A DNA stretch of 64,000 nt from contig CANLDA010000007.1 in NCBI GenBank assembly GCA_947489325.1, positions 62,001 through 126,000 on the forward strand, written 5' to 3'. The translations under genes were made by a program, and so were the position numbers. This DNA comes from an uncultured Paracoccaceae bacterium (GTDB taxonomy: Bacteria; Pseudomonadota; Alphaproteobacteria; Rhodobacterales; Rhodobacteraceae). Numbering within the stretch: position 1 is the first letter of the stretch; the number at the start of each line of letters is the position of its first letter. This document shows positions 35,219-44,938 of the stretch, piece after piece. The notes under the pieces are model-generated. The model did no database searches. It had not been told where the DNA came from and saw only the letters and a list, made by a program, of their open reading frames with translations.

Positions 35219-36637
35219 ATGAGCGATATTCTGATTGTTGATGATGAACGCGATATTCGAGAGTTGATTTCCGATATTCTCAAGGATGAAGGATACAGCA
35301 CGCGTTTGGCAGGAAACTCCGACGATGCCATGTCCGAGGTCACATCCGAACAACCGGCGCTGATGATCCTGGATATCTGGCTCAAAGACAGCCAGATGGA
35401 CGGAATCGACATCTTGAAAACGGTAAAACGCGATTACCCGGATGTGCCCGTGGTGATCATTTCTGGCCATGGCAACGTTGAAATCGCAGTCGCGGCAATC
35501 AAGCAAGGCGCCTATGATTTCATTGAAAAGCCTTTTAATATCGACCAACTTTTGGTGGTGATCCGCCGAGCCATGGAAACAAGCCGTCTGAGGCGCGAAA
35601 ACGTCGAACTCAAACGCCGTGATACTGGTGCCAGTGAGATGATAGGCGACAGTGCGGCGTTTCGCACCATGATTTCGCAACTGGGCAAGGTGACCAAATC
35701 CAATGGCCGCGTCATGCTTAGTGGACCCTCCGGCTCGGGTAAGGAACTGGCGGCGCGCTATGTGCATGCCAATTCCAACCGTGCCACCGCGCCATTCGTC
35801 TCTGTCAGCTGCGCTGGTATGGATCCTGATCGCGTTGAGGAAATGTTGTTTGGCCGTGAAAGCCCGGAACGGGGCGTTGAATCGGGGCTTTTGGAAGAAG
35901 CCAACGGCGGCGTGATTTATTTTGACGAGGTGGCGGATATGCCCCTTGGCACGCAATCCAAAATCCTGCGAATTCTGGTGGATCAAAAATTTCAACGCGT
36001 TGGCGGCAACGACAAGGTACAGGTTGATTTGCGGGTTCTGTCCTCAACCAGCCGCAATCTAGAAGAAGAGATCAACCAAGGGCATTTTCGTCAAGAATTG
36101 TTCCACCGTTTGAACGTGGTGCCTGTCGATGTGCCTTCTTTGGAAGATCGACGTGAAGACATTCCAATGCTGGCACGACACTTCATTGAAATGTTCCATG
36201 AAACACAAGGTTTACCCCTACGAGAAATCACCGATGATGCAATTGCGCTGCTGCAAACTATGATTTGGCCGGGAAACATTCGACAACTCAAGAACTTGGT
36301 GGAGCGCGTGTTGATTCTTGGCGATGGAACCGGACCCATTGGTGCAACAGATCTTCCATCTGAAGACAAAACATCCTCTGACGATGACAATCGTTTGATG
36401 ATGTCAGGCACATTGGCGACATTGCCTTTGCGCGAGGCGCGCGAAGCCTTTGAACGTGAATATTTACTCACTCAAATCAACCGCTTTGGTGGCAATATCA
36501 GCCGTACAGCGAACTTTGTGGGCATGGAACGTTCAGCTTTGCACCGTAAACTTAAATCGCTTGGCGTGGTCACCTCGAATAAATCTGGTGCACGTATTGC
36601 GCATGTATCGGATGAAGATCAGGAAACAGATCACTAA
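35219..36637 (+). CDS. ntrX: Response regulator NtrX
   Basis: NtrX (472 residues) pairs with NtrY. It has a receiver domain (D52 in LMILDIWLKDSQMDG), an AAA+ core with Walker A GPSGSGKE, where the usual Ser/Thr is Glu, and Walker B VIYFDEV. As in other NtrX proteins the GAFTGA loop is missing (LFGRESPERGVESGLLEEANGG). The C-terminal helix-turn-helix contains GGNISRTANFVGMERSALHRKL. These traits suggest it does not drive sigma-54 promoters. It ends the cluster; an endolysin gene starts 164 nt later. Confidence 0.95.
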   Translation: MSDILIVDDERDIRELISDILKDEGYSTRLAGNSDDAMSEVTSEQPALMILDIWLKDSQMDGIDILKTVKRDYPDVPVVIISGHGNVEIAVAAIKQGAYDFIEKPFNIDQLLVVIRRAMETSRLRRENVELKRRDTGASEMIGDSAAFRTMISQLGKVTKSNGRVMLSGPSGSGKELAARYVHANSNRATAPFVSVSCAGMDPDRVEEMLFGRESPERGVESGLLEEANGGVIYFDEVADMPLGTQSKILRILVDQKFQRVGGNDKVQVDLRVLSSTSRNLEEEINQGHFRQELFHRLNVVPVDVPSLEDRREDIPMLARHFIEMFHETQGLPLREITDDAIALLQTMIWPGNIRQLKNLVERVLILGDGTGPIGATDLPSEDKTSSDDDNRLMMSGTLATLPLREAREAFEREYLLTQINRFGGNISRTANFVGMERSALHRKLKSLGVVTSNKSGARIAHVSDEDQETDH

Positions 36638-36801
36638 AGGCGCCCGGCCTGGCTGGCTCCCTCCGACACAGCGAAGAAGGACCATAAGGGACTGATGAGC
36701 AGGCCTGGCGATATCTTCACACCGTACGATGCCCTTTCCACCTGTTAAGACCTGCCTGCCTACGCTTGCTACAACTGAAATATGTGCAAGGGGCATCAGG
36801 G

Positions 36802-37413
36802 ATGCGGCAGATACGCGACATCGCACAGGAAATTGTTGCCCGTGAGGGCGGCTTTGTAAACGATCCAGATGATCCAGGCGGGGCGACCAAATATGGTGTG
36901 ACCGTTCATACTCTACGCAGGTTGGGGTTGGACAAAAACCATGACGGCACAATCAATCATCGCGACGTGCGCGCGTTGAATCAAAACGAAGCTGTCGAAA
37001 TATTCTTGCGGGAATATTACAAACGTCCCAAAATCAATCTACTGCCAGATTGCTTGCAGGCTTCGGTTTTTGATATGTCCGTGAATGCCGGCAATAATGC
37101 TGTGAAAATTCTGCAACGCCTGCTGGGACAGATGGGTCACACAATGATGGTGGATGGGGCGATCGGGCCTCAAACTGTTACCGCGGCCAAGGCGGCGGCG
37201 GATGTATCGGAAAAACATCTTGCCGATGCTTATGGCATTGCACGGCGCAATTATTACTTCCGTCTGGCAGATTTACGTCCGGCATCTCGTAAATACGCCC
37301 GTACGCGTGCAGGGGCCAAAGGTGGATGGATCAAACGCGCCGAAGAATTCATTTCTGAGCGGCACCACTTGTCCGAACCGGAATTTCAGAAAAGGGTGGC
37401 AAAATGGGGGTGA
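36802..37413 (+). CDS. GTA-type endolysin (glycosyl hydrolase 108 N-acetylmuramidase)
   Basis: This 203-residue protein is a peptidoglycan muramidase. The GH108 signature EGGFVNDPDDPGGATKYGVT starts with the catalytic E15, and the C-terminal part carries a peptidoglycan-binding-like region with DGAIGPQTVTAA. No signal peptide is visible, so export needs a holin, and a holin gene follows with 10 nt overlap. In Rhodobacter capsulatus the homologous endolysin/holin pair lyses cells to release the gene transfer agent and is separate from the structural cluster. Start: ATG at 36802, after AAGGGG. No capsid or terminase gene lies nearby, so this is not a prophage. Confidence 0.9.
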   Translation: MRQIRDIAQEIVAREGGFVNDPDDPGGATKYGVTVHTLRRLGLDKNHDGTINHRDVRALNQNEAVEIFLREYYKRPKINLLPDCLQASVFDMSVNAGNNAVKILQRLLGQMGHTMMVDGAIGPQTVTAAKAAADVSEKHLADAYGIARRNYYFRLADLRPASRKYARTRAGAKGGWIKRAEEFISERHHLSEPEFQKRVAKWG

Positions 37414-37946
37414 TTTCCGGGATTTTGAACTTGTTGTTTGGCGGCGGGCGTAATGTTTTAAAAGACACTGCCGAAGTTTTTCGTGAAAACAGCGAAGCAG
37501 GTGCCGCGCGTGATACAACAGTCCGTCAAGCTGCCCTTGCTCAGTTTGCTCAAGAATTCAAGCTACCGAAACAAGGTTGGTTTGATCGTTTTATGGACGG
37601 CGTGAATCGTCTGCCGCGGCCGATGATGGCAATGGCCTGTCTTGGCCTTTTCGCCGCAGCGATGGTCGATCCTGTGTGGTTTGCCGCGCGTATGCAAGGC
37701 ATCAGCCTTGTGCCCGAACCATTGTGGTGGCTGTTAGGTATTGTCGTCAGTTTTTACTTTGGCGCGCGCCATCAGGCCAAAGGGCAAGAGTTTCAACAAT
37801 CCATAGCCCGCACATTGGCCCGCACGCCTGATGTTGTCAGCAATATCCGTGCGCTTGACACCTTAAAAGAAACAACCTCTTCAAAACCTGTCGAACCCAA
37901 CCCGGCATTGGACGCATGGCAACAAACACGCGACAATAAGTCTTAG
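37404..37946 (+). CDS. Holin of the GTA three-helix family
   Basis: The 180-residue protein resembles the GTA holin family (3TM). It has an N-terminal amphipathic start (MGVISGILNLLFGGGRN), then membrane helices at about 73-92 (MMAMACLGLFAAAMV) and 104-122 (WWLLGIVVSFYFGAR), and a charged C-terminal tail. Such holins let the endolysin reach the cell wall. The gene overlaps the endolysin by 10 nt. The pairing is the main evidence that both act in cell lysis. Confidence 0.88.
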   Translation: MGVISGILNLLFGGGRNVLKDTAEVFRENSEAGAARDTTVRQAALAQFAQEFKLPKQGWFDRFMDGVNRLPRPMMAMACLGLFAAAMVDPVWFAARMQGISLVPEPLWWLLGIVVSFYFGARHQAKGQEFQQSIARTLARTPDVVSNIRALDTLKETTSSKPVEPNPALDAWQQTRDNKS

Positions 37947-38013
37947 ATTTCATACCCCAAAAGACATGCGTTTGTGACTGGTCATTTTCACAGCGCTGCC
38001 TATATATCAGGGC

Positions 38014-39987
38014 ATGGTTACGGAACTTGGACACTTCGCCCTGATCCTGGCGGCACTTACAGCCTGTGTGCAGGTTGTTATTCCTTTGGTTGGGGCGCAT
38101 AAGCGTTGGCCGGGATGGATGGCGGTGGCCGAACCAGCTGCGATTATGCAATTCATCCTGACGGCGTTTTCTTTTGGGGCGCTGACATGGGCATTTGTAC
38201 GTTCTGATTTCTCATTGCGATTGGTGGCACTTAATTCTCATTCGCTTAAACCGATGCTTTATAAAATCAGCGGAACATGGGGCAACCACGAAGGATCTAT
38301 GCTGCTGTGGGTGCTGATCCTGACGTTGTTTGGTGCGATGTTGGCTGTCTTTGGGCGCAATCTACCGCCCAGCTTACGTGCGCGCGCATTGGCAGTTCAG
38401 GCAGCCATTGGTGTGGCATTCTTTGCCTTTATTTTACTTACATCAAACCCATTTTTGCGCCTTGCCACACCGCCCTTTGATGGTGAAGGGCTAAACCCTT
38501 TGCTACAAGACCCGGGCCTAGCGTTTCATCCACCGTTTTTGTATCTTGGATATGTCGGTCTAAGCATGGCGTTTTCGTTTGCTGTGGCCGCCCTGATTGA
38601 AGGGCGCGTTGATGCCGCATGGGCGCGTTGGGTGCGTCCTTGGACATTGGCGGCATGGGTTTTCCTGACCATTGGCATCGCTTTGGGCTCATGGTGGGCC
38701 TACTATGAGCTTGGTTGGGGTGGTTTCTGGTTCTGGGACCCTGTGGAAAATGCATCGTTCATGCCGTGGCTTTTGGCGGCAGCCTTGCTGCATACCGCCA
38801 TTGTTGCCGAAAAGCGTGAGACCTTGAAAAGTTGGACAATTTTGCTTGCAATCCTTGCCTTCGGGTTTTCTTTGATCGGAACGTTTATCGTACGTTCTGG
38901 TGTCATTACCTCGGTGCATGCCTTTGCCAATGATCCAGAGCGTGGGGTGTTTATTCTGCTCATACTGGCGGTGTTTATGGGGGGGGCTCTGATACTCTTT
39001 GCGGCGCGTGCTAATGTAATGGAGGCGCGCGGCGTCTTCGGTATGATCAGCCGCGAAACCATGCTGGTGGCCAATAATATTCTGCTGGCCGTTGCCTGTT
39101 TTGTGGTGTTTGTCGGTACAATCTGGCCCTTGGTCAGCGAATTGGCGTTTGACCGTAAACTCAGCGTTGGTGCGCCGTTTTTTAATATGGCTTTCACCCC
39201 CTTTATGGTGCTTTTGGGATTGCTTTTGCCCATTGGTGCGATGATGCCATGGAAACGGGGAAAACTGGGACGGGTAGCGCGCACCTTAATACCTGCGTTG
39301 ATCTTATCGCTTGCACTGGCAGGGCTGGCATGGGCGATGCAAACAGGCCGCAGCTTATTGGGGCCTGTTGGGCTTTTTCTTGCGGCGTGGTTGGTGTTTG
39401 GCTCTATCGTGGATCTTCTTGGACGCACTGGACGTGGCACGATGCGCGCCCGTTTTGGGCGGCTGATACGTCTGCCCCGTGCGGATTGGGGCAAGGCCGT
39501 GGCACATTCGGGTTTGGGGATCACCATGTTTGGCATTGCTGGCTTGATGGCCTGGGAGGTCGAGGACATTCGTGTCGCCCAACTCAACGCGCCCTTTCGC
39601 GTCGCTGCTTATGAGCTGACCCTGACAGATGTGCGTGAGGTACAGGGGCCAAATTACTTCTCGACCGTGGGCGATGTGCGGTTGGTCAAAGATGGTCGGG
39701 AAATTGCCATATTACATCCCGAAAAACGCGTCTATCCAGTGTCACGTATGCCCACGACAGAGGCCGCGATTGATTATCGATTGTTGCGAGATGTCTATGT
39801 CGTGATCGGCGATCCTCAGGACGGCGGCGGGTATACTGTGCGCACCTATATCAAACCTTTGACCAACTGGATCTGGATGGGTGCATTTTTGATGTCACTT
39901 GGTGGCACGCTCAGCCTGTTTGATCGTCGGTATCGCGTGGCCGCTGGCGCACGTAAAACAGCCACTGTAGGGGTGCCTGCGGAATGA
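38014..39987 (+). CDS. ccmF: Haem lyase subunit CcmF
   Basis: CcmF is the core membrane protein of the cytochrome c haem ligation system I. The 657-residue polytopic protein has the tryptophan-rich WWD-type motif GWGGFWFWDPVENAS (234-248), preceded by a GLNPLLQDPGLAFHPPFLYLGYVG segment (in parts) with a conserved haem-ligand histidine. About 14 membrane helices can be followed, and a periplasmic domain near the end. Its stop overlaps ccmH by 4 nt. CcmI is encoded 32 kb away. Confidence 0.97.
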   Translation: MVTELGHFALILAALTACVQVVIPLVGAHKRWPGWMAVAEPAAIMQFILTAFSFGALTWAFVRSDFSLRLVALNSHSLKPMLYKISGTWGNHEGSMLLWVLILTLFGAMLAVFGRNLPPSLRARALAVQAAIGVAFFAFILLTSNPFLRLATPPFDGEGLNPLLQDPGLAFHPPFLYLGYVGLSMAFSFAVAALIEGRVDAAWARWVRPWTLAAWVFLTIGIALGSWWAYYELGWGGFWFWDPVENASFMPWLLAAALLHTAIVAEKRETLKSWTILLAILAFGFSLIGTFIVRSGVITSVHAFANDPERGVFILLILAVFMGGALILFAARANVMEARGVFGMISRETMLVANNILLAVACFVVFVGTIWPLVSELAFDRKLSVGAPFFNMAFTPFMVLLGLLLPIGAMMPWKRGKLGRVARTLIPALILSLALAGLAWAMQTGRSLLGPVGLFLAAWLVFGSIVDLLGRTGRGTMRARFGRLIRLPRADWGKAVAHSGLGITMFGIAGLMAWEVEDIRVAQLNAPFRVAAYELTLTDVREVQGPNYFSTVGDVRLVKDGREIAILHPEKRVYPVSRMPTTEAAIDYRLLRDVYVVIGDPQDGGGYTVRTYIKPLTNWIWMGAFLMSLGGTLSLFDRRYRVAAGARKTATVGVPAE

Positions 39988-40457
39988 AGCACCTGGTCTT
40001 GATCTTTACATTGCTGGCGACACCTGCGTTTTCTGTTCAGCCAGAGGAAGTGTTGGACGATCCATTGCTGGAACTGCGTGCGCGTGAAATCTCCAAAAAC
40101 CTGCGCTGCCTTGTGTGTCGCAACGAAAGCATTGATGACAGCAACGCCGATGTTGCCCGTGATCTGCGCCTTTTGGTGCGTGAACGTTTGTTGTTGGGGG
40201 AAGGCGATGATGAAGTCATTGATTACATCGTTCACGGAGTGCCCGGCGAATTTGCAGGCTTTGGCGAATATGTTCTGCTGCGCCCACAAACCACTGGTAG
40301 CAACCTTGTGCTGTGGGGCGCAGGACCAGTCATGTTAATTCTGTCGGTATTGCTTGCTGGTGGATATTTACGCCGTCGCGCGCGTACGCCTGTAGGACAG
40401 GTCGCAGGTTTGAATGACGAGGAAAAAGATCGCCTGGCACAAATCCTGAAAGAGTGA
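39984..40457 (+). CDS. ccmH: Cytochrome c biogenesis protein CcmH
   Basis: CcmH (157 residues) reduces the CXXCH thiols of apocytochrome c. A signal peptide is seen at 1-17, the redox motif is C42-x2-C45 in NLRCLVCRNES, and a C-terminal membrane helix lies at about 108-125. The segment VIDYIVHGVPGEFAGFGEYVLLRP (in parts) is about eight residues longer than usual between DYIV and FGEYVLL, and looks like a partial tandem duplication (GEF/GEY). The rest is normal. It forms a two-gene unit with ccmF. Confidence 0.94.
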   Translation: MKHLVLIFTLLATPAFSVQPEEVLDDPLLELRAREISKNLRCLVCRNESIDDSNADVARDLRLLVRERLLLGEGDDEVIDYIVHGVPGEFAGFGEYVLLRPQTTGSNLVLWGAGPVMLILSVLLAGGYLRRRARTPVGQVAGLNDEEKDRLAQILKE

Positions 40458-40479
40458 CGCTTGGTCTGGCTTTCCACCA

Positions 40480-40503
40480 TGCTTAGCATAACTATGCTAA
40501 GCA
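40480..40503. promoter_or_regulatory. Perfect 24-bp palindrome before the enoyl-CoA hydratase gene
   Basis: The half-sites TGCTTAGCATA and TATGCTAAGCA are exact inverse copies separated by AC. The site lies between ccmH and the enoyl-CoA hydratase start, 22 nt before its ATG, where a dimeric repressor would act. The length and symmetry fit a MarR- or TetR-type operator. No regulator gene lies nearby. Confidence 0.75.
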
Positions 40504-40525
40504 CATCATATTGTAAGAGGACGCC

Positions 40526-41302
40526 ATGGATTATCAGGCAATCACGCTGAAGATCACCAACGATATTGCGCTGATCATGTTGAACCGACCGGAAAAGAAA
40601 AACGCGCTGAATGCACAGATGCGTGCGGAATTGCTGCATGCCATTCAACACGCTGGCAAAGAAGCGCGGGTGATTGTGCTGACCGGAACAGGTGATGCAT
40701 TTTGTTCCGGACAGGATTTGGGGGATGGTGCACATGCCGGAAACCTCGATCTGGAACGCACATTACGGGATGAATACAACCCGATCCTACGGGCGATTGT
40801 CGACTGTCCTGTACCTGTGATCAGCGCGGTAAATGGTGCAGCAGCAGGGGCAGGGGCCAACCTTGCGTTGGCGACGGATGTGGTGATTGCCAGCCAAGGT
40901 GCATATTTCATGCAGGCGTTTTCACGCATTGGCCTGATGCCTGATGCCGGCGGGACATGGGTGATGCCGCGCACGATGGGATTGGCCAAAGCAATGGGTG
41001 CGGCCCTGTTTGCCGACAAGATCAGCGCCCAACAGGCCGATGATTGGGGGATGATCTGGGAGGCCGTGCCTGATGACACCTTCGAAGAGACATGGATCGC
41101 GCGCGCAACGCATCTTGCCCAAGGCCCAACCGAGGCATTTGTGCGGATCCGCGAAGCGTTGCGTGCCAGCGGCACAAATGAATATGCTGATCAACTGACG
41201 ACCGAAGCCCGCCTTCAGGGACGTCTCGGCAAAAGCCGTGATTTCAAGGAAGGCGTGGTTGCCTTTCTGGAAAAACGCCCGGCCAATTTTGAAGGACGCT
41301 GA
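40526..41302 (+). CDS. Enoyl-CoA hydratase/isomerase, PaaG-like
   Basis: The 258-residue crotonase-fold protein has LNRPEKKNALNAQM and the oxyanion-hole segments AFCSGQDLGDG and AVNGAAAGAGANLALATD, followed by SRIGLMPDAGGTW. These are closest to PaaG, the epoxyphenylacetyl-CoA isomerase, and to related fatty acyl-CoA hydratases. No other phenylacetate gene is in the window, so another CoA substrate is possible. A strong palindrome 22 nt upstream suggests repression by a ligand-responsive regulator. It is followed by a DUF2161 gene whose start overlaps its stop by one base. Confidence 0.85.
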   Translation: MDYQAITLKITNDIALIMLNRPEKKNALNAQMRAELLHAIQHAGKEARVIVLTGTGDAFCSGQDLGDGAHAGNLDLERTLRDEYNPILRAIVDCPVPVISAVNGAAAGAGANLALATDVVIASQGAYFMQAFSRIGLMPDAGGTWVMPRTMGLAKAMGAALFADKISAQQADDWGMIWEAVPDDTFEETWIARATHLAQGPTEAFVRIREALRASGTNEYADQLTTEARLQGRLGKSRDFKEGVVAFLEKRPANFEGR

Positions 41303-41988
41303 TGGCGGGACCACTTGAAACCGATCTCTATGCGCCGATCAAAACCTTTCTGGAAGGACAAGGATATGAGGTCAAAGGTGAAATAGGGGCCGCCGATGTC
41401 GTGGCCTGTCGTGCAGATGAAGACCCAGTCATCGTCGAGTTGAAAACCACGTTTTCCCTGTCGCTTGTCCATCAAGGCATTGAGCGGCAGGCCGTGACAG
41501 ATGCTGTCTATCTGGCAGTGCCGCACAAAACAGGTCGCAAGGCCGCAAGTGCAGTAAAAGAAAACAGTGCGCTGTGCCGCCGTCTTGGGCTTGGGTTGAT
41601 TTCAGTACGTCTGCGGGATGGGTTTGTCGAGGTGCTGGTCGATCCTGGTCCCTATCATCCGCGCAAATCTACGGTACGTAAATCCAAGCTGTTGCGTGAA
41701 TTTCAGCGCCGCGTCGGCGACCCGACACAAGGTGGCTCAACCCGCAAAGGGTTGGTGACAGCCTATCGTCAGGATGCCTTGCGCGTCGCGGCGTTTTTGT
41801 CAGAAAACGGCCCCACAAAGGGGTCAGAAGTTGCCAAGGCCACCAATGTACCCAAAGCCACAAGCATTATGTCTTCAGATCATTATGGTTGGTTTGAGCG
41901 TGTGAATACCGGAATTTACATGGTAACGCCCAAAGGCCACGAGGGGCTGAAAACATATGGATGGCCCTCAGGCGCTCAAAGCGGGTAA
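41302..41988 (+). CDS. DUF2161 family protein (putative PD-(D/E)XK nuclease fold)
   Basis: This 228-residue protein fits the DUF2161 family. It starts ETDLYAPIKTFLEGQGYEVKGEIGAADVVA, in parts, then PVIVELKTTFSLSL; the spacing of E, D and the ExK in VELKT resembles a PD-(D/E)XK nuclease core. The C-terminal third looks like a winged helix (ENGPTKGSEVAKATNVPKA). Such proteins have been suggested to be phosphodiesterases or nucleases; function is not shown. It is coupled to the enoyl-CoA hydratase gene, with no clear reason. Confidence 0.8.
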   Translation: MAGPLETDLYAPIKTFLEGQGYEVKGEIGAADVVACRADEDPVIVELKTTFSLSLVHQGIERQAVTDAVYLAVPHKTGRKAASAVKENSALCRRLGLGLISVRLRDGFVEVLVDPGPYHPRKSTVRKSKLLREFQRRVGDPTQGGSTRKGLVTAYRQDALRVAAFLSENGPTKGSEVAKATNVPKATSIMSSDHYGWFERVNTGIYMVTPKGHEGLKTYGWPSGAQSG

Positions 41989-42022
41989 GGACGCCGGATA
42001 AATCACCTGTCCAAGAAAAATA

Positions 42023-42046
42023 CCGCCCTGAAACAGAGCGGCATTT
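42023..42046. terminator. Bidirectional terminator between DUF2161 and gltA
   Basis: A stem CCGCCCTG / CAGAGCGG (one G-U pair in RNA) with a 3-nt loop has T's on one side (CATTTT) and, on the minus strand, TATTTTTC on the other. It lies between convergent genes. Confidence 0.8.
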
Positions 42047-42065
42047 TCGAATTCAGAGCCAAAGA

Positions 42066-43361
42066 TCAGCGGTCTTCGATGTCGACATAATCACGGGTGG
42101 TTTCGCCCAAATACAGCTGACGTGGACGGCCAATCTTGTTTTGTGGATCGGCAATCATTTCTTTCCATTGCGAAATCCAACCTACAGTGCGGCTTAGTGC
42201 AAAAATCGGTGTGAACATCGAAGTTGGGAAACCCATGGCTTCCAGAATAATGCCGGAATAGAAGTCCACATTCGGGAACAGTTTCTTCTCAGCAAAATAT
42301 GGATCGCTAATGGCTTGCTTCTCAAGTTCTTTGGCAACTTGCAGGATTGGGTTATTTTCCACACCCAGCAGTTCCAGCACTTCGTCTGCGGATTGTTTCA
42401 GAACTGTCGCACGTGGGTCGGTGTTCTTGTAAACCCGGTGACCAAAGCCCATCAGGCGGAACGGATCGTCTTTATCCTTGGCGCGTGCGATGAATTCGGG
42501 AATACGATCCACCGTGCCGATTTCCTTGAGCATTTCAAGGCAAGCTTGGTTCGCGCCACCATGAGAAGGCCCCCACAGACAAGCAACACCCGCCGCAATA
42601 CAGGCAAATGGGTTAGCGCCCGAAGACGATGCCAGACGCACAGTCGAGGTCGACGCGTTTTGTTCGTGATCCGCATGCAGCGTGAAAATACGATCCATCG
42701 CGCGGCTGAGGATCGGGTTGACCTCATATTCCTCGGCAGGGACGGCGAAACACATCCGCAAGAAGTTGGACGCATAATCCAGATCATTGCGTGGATACAC
42801 AAACGGCTGACCCAATGTGTATTTATAGGCCATGGATACAATTGTTGGCATCTTGGCGATCATACGAACTGATGCGACCTCGCGCTGCCATGGATCGGTG
42901 ATATCAAGCGAGTCATGATAGAACGCTGACATTGCGCCAACCGCACCTGTGATAATTGCCATTGGGTGGGCATCACGACGGAAGCCACGGAACAGATACA
43001 TCATCTGTTCATGCAACATGGTGTGACGGGTTACGCGATCTTCAAATTCTTCCAACTCTGCTGCGGACGGCAAATTGCCATAAAGCAGCAAGTAACAGAC
43101 CTCAAGATAATGCGATTTGCCTGCCAGTTGATCGATTGGATACCCACGGTGCAGCAACTCACCTTTGATGCCATCAATATAGGTAATGGTCGAATCGCAA
43201 GATGCGGTCGAGGTAAAGCCAGGATCATACGTAAACACGCCTGCCTGCGCATACAGTTTTCGGATATCAAGCACATCCGGCCCGGCAGTCGGAGAATAGA
43301 TCGGCAATTCAAAGGACTTACCATCAAATGACAGTGTCGCAGATTTCTTGGTGTCGGTCAT
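42066..43361 (-). CDS. gltA: Citrate synthase
   Basis: Citrate synthase joins oxaloacetate and acetyl-CoA in the TCA cycle. The 431-residue type II enzyme has the sequence [13 protein letters not shown] near residue 47, [10 protein letters not shown] with the active-site histidine region, GPSHGGANQ and [15 protein letters not shown]. The start at 43361 has a GAGAGGAAGGGA leader; a longer frame upstream is not family-like. It is a single gene between a terminator and gltX. Confidence 0.97.
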   Translation of the reverse strand: MTDTKKSATLSFDGKSFELPIYSPTAGPDVLDIRKLYAQAGVFTYDPGFTSTASCDSTITYIDGIKGELLHRGYPIDQLAGKSHYLEVCYLLLYGNLPSAAELEEFEDRVTRHTMLHEQMMYLFRGFRRDAHPMAIITGAVGAMSAFYHDSLDITDPWQREVASVRMIAKMPTIVSMAYKYTLGQPFVYPRNDLDYASNFLRMCFAVPAEEYEVNPILSRAMDRIFTLHADHEQNASTSTVRLASSSGANPFACIAAGVACLWGPSHGGANQACLEMLKEIGTVDRIPEFIARAKDKDDPFRLMGFGHRVYKNTDPRATVLKQSADEVLELLGVENNPILQVAKELEKQAISDPYFAEKKLFPNVDFYSGIILEAMGFPTSMFTPIFALSRTVGWISQWKEMIADPQNKIGRPRQLYLGETTRDYVDIEDR

Positions 43362-43458
43362 ATATATTCCCTTCCTCTCAGGTCGGCGCGCGTATCGCAC
43401 CAAAATGTTTTGGCGATAGGGCGTTAAGGTTCAGTTAACCGAAACGACCCCATGCGGT

Positions 43459-44859
43459 TTATTGCGCCGCGTCTGTTATTCGCGCGACACTTTCGTCGCG
43501 CCCCAATACCAACATCATGTCAAACACACTGGGTGTTGCGGCCTTGCCAGCAAGAGCTGCCCGAAGTGGGCCAGCCAATTTGCCGAACTTGATCTCTTTG
43601 CTTTCCGCGAACGAGTTCATGACTGCCTCTAACGCGTCTCTGGACCAGTTAACATTTTGCAGGTGCGGCGTCAATTCATTCAGTATACCACGGGATACAT
43701 CGTCAAGACTCTTGGCTGCTTTCTCCCCAGGGACAATCGGTCGATCAGTCAGAACAAACGTCGCCTTTTCAATCATTTGAATGAAAGTTTTTGCTCCTCC
43801 TTTCAAGCAATACATAGCTGTTTCAACGCCTTGTGACTTGGCGTCATTCAGACGTGTCTGACCCGATGCAACCAGAAATTCTTGCAATTCATGCAGCAGT
43901 GCAGCGTCATCGCTAACAGCCATGTGTTGGCCACACAGATTTTCCAGTTTCTTGGTGTCAAACCGCGCGGGCGATTTGCCGATTCCCTGCAGAGTAAACC
44001 ACTCTTTTGCCTGTGCGTCGGTAAAGAACTCGTCATCACCATGTGACCAGCCAAGGCGTGCCAGATAATTGCGCATTCCCGCCGCGGGATACCCCATAGT
44101 CTGATATTCCTGCGCACCTAATGCACCATGACGTTTGGACAGTTTTTTGCCATCCTGACCATGGATCAATGGGATATGCGCCCAAACTGGAACATCCCAA
44201 CCCATAGCATTATAAATCATCATCTGCCGCGCGGCATTGTTCAAATGATCATCGCCACGGATCACATGGGTGACGCCCATGTCATGATCATCCACCACCA
44301 CAGCCAGCATATAGACAGGCGTGCCATCACTGCGTAGCAGGATCATGTCGTCCAGTTGGTCATTGCGGATGGTCACATCGCCCTGCACCTCATCGTGGAT
44401 CACGGTCACGCCATCCAGCGGTGCCTTAATGCGCACAACATAAGGTGCATCTGGATGAGAGTGTGCATCCGAATCCCGCCAGGGGCTGCGATACAGCGTG
44501 GATTTTCCTTCGGCCCGCGCCTGATCCCGGAAGGCGGCGATTTCATCTTGCGTGGCAAAGCATTTGTAGGCTTTGCCTTCCGCCAAAAGTTGCAAGGCAA
44601 CGTCAGCGTGACGGCCTGCTTGTTCAAACTGGCTTACGGCCTCGCCATCATGATCCAACCCCAGCCAACCCAGCCCTTGCAGAATCGCGGCGGTCGCTTC
44701 GGGGGTAGAGCGTTCGCGGTCGGTGTCCTCGATACGCAACAGGAATTTGCCGCCACGTCCACGCGCATACAGCCAATTAAACAGCGCCGTGCGCGCGCCA
44801 CCGATGTGAAGATATCCGGTGGGTGAGGGCGCAAAGCGTGTGACGACGGTGCCAGACAT
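43459..44859 (-). CDS. gltX: Glutamyl-tRNA synthetase
   Basis: GltX charges tRNA-Glu. The 466-residue class I synthetase shows the HIGH-type motif [12 protein letters not shown] (H18) and the KMSKS-type motif [32 protein letters not shown] is the standard second segment (in parts). The helical anticodon-binding region fills the C-terminus. An AAAGG lies about 11 nt before the ATG. Some organisms with two GltX copies use one for tRNA-Gln; a second copy is not visible here. Confidence 0.97.
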   Translation of the reverse strand: MSGTVVTRFAPSPTGYLHIGGARTALFNWLYARGRGGKFLLRIEDTDRERSTPEATAAILQGLGWLGLDHDGEAVSQFEQAGRHADVALQLLAEGKAYKCFATQDEIAAFRDQARAEGKSTLYRSPWRDSDAHSHPDAPYVVRIKAPLDGVTVIHDEVQGDVTIRNDQLDDMILLRSDGTPVYMLAVVVDDHDMGVTHVIRGDDHLNNAARQMMIYNAMGWDVPVWAHIPLIHGQDGKKLSKRHGALGAQEYQTMGYPAAGMRNYLARLGWSHGDDEFFTDAQAKEWFTLQGIGKSPARFDTKKLENLCGQHMAVSDDAALLHELQEFLVASGQTRLNDAKSQGVETAMYCLKGGAKTFIQMIEKATFVLTDRPIVPGEKAAKSLDDVSRGILNELTPHLQNVNWSRDALEAVMNSFAESKEIKFGKLAGPLRAALAGKAATPSVFDMMLVLGRDESVARITDAAQ

Positions 44860-44938
44860 AGAGGTCTTAACCTTTCAGTAACCATGGAGAAGATAATCTT
44901 TCCGCCTGTCTAACCCTCACTCTCAGAGAGGACAAGGC

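Noticed and set aside
35219-36637. Missing GAFTGA and GKE in Walker A of NtrX as a novelty
   Set aside because: From what I know of the NtrX family these are usual features, so by themselves they are not a new finding.
36802-37946. Endolysin and holin as evidence of a prophage
   Set aside because: No integrase, capsid, tail or terminase genes lie around, and the flanks are ntrX and ccmF. The GTA lysis pair explains it better.
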